Assembly: GCA_937863625.1 (NCBI GenBank)
Contig: CALMGO010000237.1
Span: 1-6,738 of the forward strand
Direction of reading: 5' to 3'
From: an uncultured bacterium
Lineage (GTDB): Bacteria; Planctomycetota; DG-23; SLPQ01
DNA: 6,738 nucleotides
This document shows, piece by piece, positions 1 to 4,147 of this stretch (the first letter of the stretch is position 1; every line of letters starts with the position of its first letter). A model generated the notes under the pieces. The model had not been told where the DNA came from and did no database searches. It saw nothing but the letters and a program-made list of their open reading frames with translations. Position numbers and translations under genes: made by a program.

Positions 1-2
1 GT

Positions 3-833
3 TTCGTCAGTTACGAGCACGCAGGCTACAGAAGCATGAGAGCCGATGTGGACGAACAGGGCTACTTCAGCGCCCTCCTTGCCCCCGGCAACTACGAAGT
101 CACCTGTACGCTAAAGAACCCCGAAGCCGGCGAGTTGGAGCTTGGCATGAAGCTTGGTGACGTACGTAAGATCGAGCTCAAACCGGGCGAGGACCTCGAC
201 ATCGGCGTAATGGAGGTGCCGCCGCCGCCCGCTCCCGAAACCCTCGGCAGCATCAAAGGCCGAGTAAAGCCCCTCGAAGACGGCATCGAACTGGCGCGCA
301 TAGCCGTGTCTGCACACAAATACGAAGGCAAAGCGGTTGCCCGGGCCACTGAGACCAAAGCCGACGGGACGTTCACCTTCGACGGCCTTGACCCCGGCCG
401 CTATCAGGTGGACGTGTCCGAGACCCCCGTACAGTCTGTAGCAGGGGTCGAGATCCGCATTGTCACGGTAACCGCAGGCAGGAGTTCCGACATCGAGCTC
501 GAGATCTGCCGCGGCTCACTTGTCACCGGCCGTGTACTCGACAAGGCTACAGGCGGACCCGTCACAGGCCACCGTACTGGAATACTTGTCAAAAGGAACT
601 TGCCGGAGAAGGGGCGTGTCGGGTACGCGGCCAACTCCAACCCGGAGGACGGACGCTACTCGAAGCGGCTGGCTCCAGGCACTTATGAGGTGTGGCCCTA
701 CTGCAACTGGTTAGATACCGTCAAATCGCTCAAACGCGACATTGTCCTTACTTCCGGCATAGACGTCGAATTGCCCGACTTCCTCGTTTTGCCGGTCGAT
801 ACTGACCAGCCCGAACCTGAAATCTCCAGCGGC
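3..833 (+). repeat. Intragenic direct repeat, copy 1 (left edge cut)
   Basis: This stretch of the modular gene encodes a block of about 277 residues that recurs at 1833-2681 in the same frame. The offset is 1830 bases at the left end and 1848 at the right end, so copy 2 carries 18 extra bases net. Shared blocks include GYFS.LL.PG.Y, LGDVRK.ELKPGEDLDIGV, IKGRVKPLEDGI, GLDPGRYQV and RGSLVTGRVLDK. The copy may begin further left, outside the window. Confidence 0.85.
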
Positions 834-2699
834 CTCCCGTCGTCCCCCGAGACCTCCGCCACCCAGCGTCCCGCGGCCGAGACCGCCGTTGAGGAGCCTA
901 CGCAAAAGATCAGCGGAGTCGTCCTCGACGAAAATGGCAAGCCCGCTGCCGGCGTTTCCGTCACAGCGTGCGCATGGATCGACGGTGTTGACTCGACCAC
1001 ATCGACACAGGCTGATAGCGCCGGGAGGTTTTCGATAAACGTCCCTCACATGACACGAACTTACGACCGTTGCGCCCTCTTCCTCGCGGCACGGACAACT
1101 GACAAGTTGGCCGCTCAGTACGCCATGCGCGAATGGGACGCGCCTTTTGATGAAGTGACGCTTACCCTCGCGAAGGCCGACGCCGCCATCTCCGGCAAGG
1201 TCACCGACCCCGCCGGCAGTCCCGTCGCTGGCGCAAATGTGGCCGTCATGTCGCTCAGCACAAAACCCGAAGACCAGATGGAAAACCGGAATGACCGATA
1301 TTTCTTCGAGTATTCGGCAGCTACGCATCTTTTTGCGACCACAACAGACCGCAATGGCGCATTCAAAATCACCGGGTTGCCGAAAGGCCACACAGCTGTT
1401 GTGGAGTTCTCGAATGACACCTGCCTCACCCGCGCGGACTTCATCGCCGGCGGCGAGTCCCGGACCATAGCCCTGCGTCCCGCCGGTCGCGTCGTTGTGA
1501 AACTCGTCTCCGGGGACCCCTCTCTCAGCAGAGCCTCCGTCCGCCTTATGATGTTGTCGCTGGACTTCACCCATGCTGGCGGCGTCAGGCGCATCATCAC
1601 CGATGGCAAAGGAATATGGTCCTCTGGCCTGGTCGAGCCGGGCAAGTACCAGGTCAATATCGATAGGAGCGCGGAGAAAGTGCTTTCGGAAGTTGGCATA
1701 TCATCCGTAACCGTCGAGTCAGGCAAGACTGCCGAGGTGGAAATCCAGGTCGTCAAAGGCTCACATATTACCGGCAGGATAGTGGAGAAAGGCACTGGAA
1801 AGCCCTTCCCCTACGGCACGGTACAGCCCTACTTCTCCCAGAGTAAACCAGGCGGCAGCACAAGCAGTAACGGCGTCGCGGATGCCCAGGGCTACTTCAG
1901 TACGCTCCTTTCACCGGGCAGATATGCTGTTTCCTGGGTGCGAAGCAACCACGAGTCCGGTGAGTCCGAGTTTGGCAATCTCCTTGGCGATGTGCGCAAG
2001 GTCGAGCTCAAACCAGGTGAGGACCTCGACATCGGCGTTATGGAGGTCCCGCCTCCCGCCGCCCCTCCCGCTCCCGAAAGCCTCGGCACAATCAAGGGGC
2101 GCGTGAAGCCGCTCGAAGACGGCATTGCGCTGGAAGGGATACCCGTGCGTGTAGCCAAGTTTGAAGGCAAGAGGGTCTACAGAACAACCAAGACCGACGC
2201 CGACGGGACCTTTACCGAGACCGGCCTTGACCCGGGCCGATACCAGGTGGAGGCGTCTGGGGCAACCGACCAGAATGTGGTCGGGGTTGAAAGTCTTCAT
2301 GTCACAGTCGCCGCAGGCAAGACCTCCGACGCAGAGATCAGTGTCATCCGCGGTTCACTTGTCACTGGGCGCGTCCTCGACAAGACCACTGGCGAACCGG
2401 TCGCAGGTCGCGGTGTTGGCATATCGCTCGATATGACGGTTTCGGAGACATCGAGCCTCGGATACATGGGCGATTCCCATGCAGACGGGCGTTTTTCGAT
2501 GCGACTGCCACCGAGCGACTATGAGGTGTGCCCCTTCTACAAAGACAAGCATGATCTGGCGGTTTTTGTCAAATCGCTTACACGCGACGTGACGCTTGTT
2601 TCCGGCAAGGACGTCGAATTGGACGACTTCCTCGTTACGCCTGTCGACACGGAAAAGCCCGAACCCGAAGTCCCCGGCGGCAACTTCCGCTATCAGTAG
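3..2699 (+). CDS. Large multi-module carboxypeptidase-regulatory-like (Ig-fold) protein, 5'-truncated
   Basis: Role: probably an extracellular or surface structural protein built from a string of beta-sandwich modules of the carboxypeptidase-D regulatory-like (CarboxypepD_reg/transthyretin-like) type. No catalytic domain is visible. The frame is open to the left edge, so ATG 36 is not the real start: the 11 codons before it align with the second repeat copy. Numbering from ATG 36, modules begin near residues 71, 161, 291, 383, 483, 576, 684 and 774, preceded by a partial module. Typical signatures are GRVLDK.TG.PV.G at module starts, DADGTF, LDPGRYQV, and a closing GK(T/S)...E strand. Proline spacers (EVPPPPAPE, EVPPPAAPPAPE) and a Pro/Glu/Ser/Thr linker (about 255-290) separate module groups. 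The C-terminus (GGNFRYQ) shows no LPxTG, PEP-CTERM or membrane anchor. Signal peptide and any N-terminal domain lie outside the window. The family call is firm; the cellular role is inferred. Confidence 0.85.
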   Translation, partial: FVSYEHAGYRSMRADVDEQGYFSALLAPGNYEVTCTLKNPEAGELELGMKLGDVRKIELKPGEDLDIGVMEVPPPPAPETLGSIKGRVKPLEDGIELARIAVSAHKYEGKAVARATETKADGTFTFDGLDPGRYQVDVSETPVQSVAGVEIRIVTVTAGRSSDIELEICRGSLVTGRVLDKATGGPVTGHRTGILVKRNLPEKGRVGYAANSNPEDGRYSKRLAPGTYEVWPYCNWLDTVKSLKRDIVLTSGIDVELPDFLVLPVDTDQPEPEISSGLPSSPETSATQRPAAETAVEEPTQKISGVVLDENGKPAAGVSVTACAWIDGVDSTTSTQADSAGRFSINVPHMTRTYDRCALFLAARTTDKLAAQYAMREWDAPFDEVTLTLAKADAAISGKVTDPAGSPVAGANVAVMSLSTKPEDQMENRNDRYFFEYSAATHLFATTTDRNGAFKITGLPKGHTAVVEFSNDTCLTRADFIAGGESRTIALRPAGRVVVKLVSGDPSLSRASVRLMMLSLDFTHAGGVRRIITDGKGIWSSGLVEPGKYQVNIDRSAEKVLSEVGISSVTVESGKTAEVEIQVVKGSHITGRIVEKGTGKPFPYGTVQPYFSQSKPGGSTSSNGVADAQGYFSTLLSPGRYAVSWVRSNHESGESEFGNLLGDVRKVELKPGEDLDIGVMEVPPPAAPPAPESLGTIKGRVKPLEDGIALEGIPVRVAKFEGKRVYRTTKTDADGTFTETGLDPGRYQVEASGATDQNVVGVESLHVTVAAGKTSDAEISVIRGSLVTGRVLDKTTGEPVAGRGVGISLDMTVSETSSLGYMGDSHADGRFSMRLPPSDYEVCPFYKDKHDLAVFVKSLTRDVTLVSGKDVELDDFLVTPVDTEKPEPEVPGGNFRYQ
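1833..2681 (+). repeat. Intragenic direct repeat, copy 2
   Basis: Second copy of the block at 3-833, ending 18 bases before the stop codon. Similarity persists at the DNA level in places: the segment coding for ELKPGEDLDIGVMEV (about 2005-2046) differs from copy 1 (about 175-216) at only a few, mostly third-codon positions. Other parts, such as the module core around 2420-2560, have diverged heavily. This fits an old duplication with uneven constraint. Confidence 0.85.
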
Positions 2700-2715
2700 C
2701 ACGATATGACCGCAT

Positions 2716-2746
2716 GGGCGCGGCGGCCGCTGAGGTCGCCGCGCCC
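2716..2746 (+). terminator. Strong GC-rich hairpin, probable terminator of the modular gene
   Basis: Arms 2716-2728 and 2734-2746 pair over 13 positions: ten perfect pairs (GGGCGCGGCG with CGCCGCGCCC), then one G-U and two C-G pairs, closing a 5-base loop (GCTGA). It lies 17 bases past the stop at 2699. It is followed by TGTGTG rather than a T-run, so it is not a classical intrinsic terminator. It could act as a T-less terminator or a 3'-end stabilising structure. The stem is seen directly; the function is inferred. Confidence 0.55.
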
Positions 2747-2765
2747 TGTGTGAAAATTGGCATCC

Positions 2766-2834
2766 GCCCTCCAGATCTACGGCCCCGGCAAAGTATGGTT
2801 TGACCAGGTGAAGGCATCGTATGCCGGTAATTAG
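2766..2834 (+). pseudogene. Remnant of a jelly-roll (carbohydrate-binding-like) gene, C-terminal tail only
   Basis: Reading from 2766 to the TAG at 2832-2834 gives a 22-residue tail beginning ALQIYGPGKVWFDQV. It matches the end of the intact downstream protein (residues 350-362, LQILGRGRVYFDG): eight of thirteen positions are identical, with K/R and W/Y conservative changes. It also resembles the end of that protein's first domain (GTIWFDEV). The nine bases CTCCAGATC are identical in both. The frame closes upstream at TGA 2751-2753 with no start codon or further similarity, so this is a gene fragment left by deletion or recombination, not a small gene. The fragment sits just after the hairpin at 2716-2746. 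Confidence 0.6.
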
Positions 2835-2858
2835 CGCTATCCGCAAGACACTGAACCG

Positions 2859-2886
2859 GCCTTCCTGCCTCACAGACATGGAAGGC
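2859..2886. repeat. Inverted repeat in the intergenic region
   Basis: GCCTTCC (2859-2865) and GGAAGGC (2880-2886) form perfect 7-base arms around a 14-base spacer, about 50 bases upstream of the putative -35 box of the next gene. No T-run follows. It could be an operator, a weak second terminator or chance. Apart from this and a GCGGCCGC palindrome at 2898-2905, I see nothing in 2835-2935. Confidence 0.3.
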
Positions 2887-2935
2887 GGCATTCTGTCGCG
2901 GCCGCAGACTTGTTTCTCTCACCTGCAAACCACAG

Positions 2936-2964
2936 TTGAAAACGGATTCACTTTATGGCATACT
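2936..2964 (+). promoter_or_regulatory. Sigma70-like promoter of the secreted jelly-roll gene
   Basis: TTGAAA at 2936-2941 (five of six matches to the -35 consensus) is followed after exactly 17 bases by CATACT at 2959-2964 (four of six to the -10 consensus). Transcription would start near 2971, giving a leader of about 31 bases before ATG 3002. Position, spacing and the hairpin terminator upstream all suggest that the second gene is its own transcription unit. It assumes consensus like that of E. coli, which is uncertain for this organism. Confidence 0.45.
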
Positions 2965-2989
2965 TTCGCCGATTAGTGACCTTCTCTTC

Positions 2990-2996
2990 AGGGGGG
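2990..2996 (+). promoter_or_regulatory. Ribosome binding site that fixes the start at 3002
   Basis: AGGGGGG lies 5 bases before ATG 3002, a good Shine-Dalgarno match and spacing. The alternative in-frame TTG at 2936 has no such site and overlaps the putative -35 box. The site therefore decides the start in favour of the ATG that opens the signal peptide. Confidence 0.7.
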
Positions 2997-3001
2997 CGCA
3001 C

Positions 3002-4111
3002 ATGAGATGTGTCTCATTGGCGTTGGTCTGCACGATTCTTGTCATATTGTCTTTGCCGATTGCCTGCGCATGGGACACCGTTTCCGTCTCGCTTCTTCCT
3101 GCTCCGGCTGACATGCCCTTTTATGACAGTCTCGAAGAAGGCGCCGGTTTTGCTGCAGGATGGAGGAGCCCCTCTTCGCACCCCGGCATCCTGTGTGCAT
3201 GGGAGCAAAGCATGGGCAGCGAGGGGCACTCAAGCATTCGTCTCGGTAAAACCAGTTACCTCCTGACGCCACCCTTTGCCACATGCTGGCGCACTCTCAA
3301 GTACGACGGCAAGTCCCCCGGTATCAAGGTCACGATGAAAGTGCGCGCCATCGACGTTTCAAAGGCGTCCATCGACGTGCAGTTCTGCGATGCCGATGAC
3401 AACTGGACCGCCAGGCGCGCTGCGCACGTCGGCATCAAGATCAGCGGGGAAACGCCCATTATCCACCACTGGCAGGATTACTCCGGGGCCGTTGAGGTCC
3501 CGCCAGGGACCAGGAAGATAGCCGTCGCGGTCACGCTTGTTAGCGCGGGCACTATATGGTTTGATGAAGTCCGCGTAGAGTGCACGGACGATTTCCCGAA
3601 AGGCGAGTTTCTCGCCAATGTCGAGACGGCGGGGCTTCTCGTTGAGGACGGGTTCGAGTCGGGCATCGAAGCTCCCGACCAGTGGACACACGGCCCCCAA
3701 TTGGACGGGATCAAATACATCTGGGACAAGGAAACCTTCGTCGACGGCTCAGCCTCTCTTGCCCTGGAGAAGAAGAAAGGCCAGACCGGGCCCGAGGTCT
3801 GCTGGCGCCGCACATTCGAGCACAAAGACTCTGCGGACATCCTTGACATCTCAATCCACATGAAAGCTGAAAAACTCCTCGCAGCAGCCGTCGACATCGT
3901 ATTTCGGGATGAAGAAGGCGCTGAGATCCGGCAGAATCTCTTTGCCATCGGGAAGCCGAAGGTGAATATCAAGCCCATCTCTCACGAGTGGAAGACGTTT
4001 GCCACGCAAGTGAGGGTGCCTGACGGCACGGCGACCATCACTATCGAACTCCAGATCCTCGGGCGCGGAAGGGTCTACTTCGATGGCCTCTCGATGCGAT
4101 ATCCGCGATAG
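3002..4111 (+). CDS. Secreted protein with two carbohydrate-binding-like jelly-roll domains
   Basis: A 369-residue exported protein with no recognisable catalytic domain, probably a binding protein for glycans or another extracellular ligand. Residues 1-23 form a signal peptide: Arg2, a hydrophobic core (about 4-18) and an ACA|W cleavage site after residue 23. A lipobox reading at LPIAC is poor because Pro sits at -3. Two similar domains follow, about 38-203 and 213-369. Each begins with an acidic FxD/GFES-type opening (FYDSLEEG, EDGFESG), has a middle strand of the V(Q/V)F.D type, then W(Q/K) and a PxGT turn, and ends with a G..(W/Y)FD motif (GTIWFDEV 183-190, GRVYFDG 356-362). This is the usual layout of CBM4/9- or galactose-binding-like domains. 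The start at 3002 is chosen over an upstream TTG because of the ribosome binding site and the signal peptide. A remnant of a paralogue lies just upstream. No membrane anchor is seen. The fold is fairly sure; the ligand is unknown. Confidence 0.75.
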   Translation: MRCVSLALVCTILVILSLPIACAWDTVSVSLLPAPADMPFYDSLEEGAGFAAGWRSPSSHPGILCAWEQSMGSEGHSSIRLGKTSYLLTPPFATCWRTLKYDGKSPGIKVTMKVRAIDVSKASIDVQFCDADDNWTARRAAHVGIKISGETPIIHHWQDYSGAVEVPPGTRKIAVAVTLVSAGTIWFDEVRVECTDDFPKGEFLANVETAGLLVEDGFESGIEAPDQWTHGPQLDGIKYIWDKETFVDGSASLALEKKKGQTGPEVCWRRTFEHKDSADILDISIHMKAEKLLAAAVDIVFRDEEGAEIRQNLFAIGKPKVNIKPISHEWKTFATQVRVPDGTATITIELQILGRGRVYFDGLSMRYPR

Positions 4112-4147
4112 TTGAAGCAAATGCTACTTCATCTGCAAAGAACCGCG

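Noticed and set aside
36..38. ATG 36 as the start of the modular protein
   Set aside because: The frame is open back to base 3 and the 11 codons before it align with the second repeat copy at 1833, so the gene clearly begins outside the window.
711..1574. Long open frame on the minus strand inside the modular gene (287 residues)
   Set aside because: It is an antisense shadow of a GC-rich gene. Its translation is low-complexity and resembles no family, while the + strand frame shows repeated conserved modules.
2754..2936. Stop-codon readthrough or recoded TAG at 2832, with the frame continuing downstream
   Set aside because: After RYPQ the continued frame resembles nothing and has no domain features. 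Decay of a gene remnant explains it more simply.
3056..3071. Lipoprotein lipobox (LPIAC) in the secreted protein
   Set aside because: Pro at -3 is atypical, and an ACA signal peptidase I site one residue further fits better. Kept only as a minor alternative.
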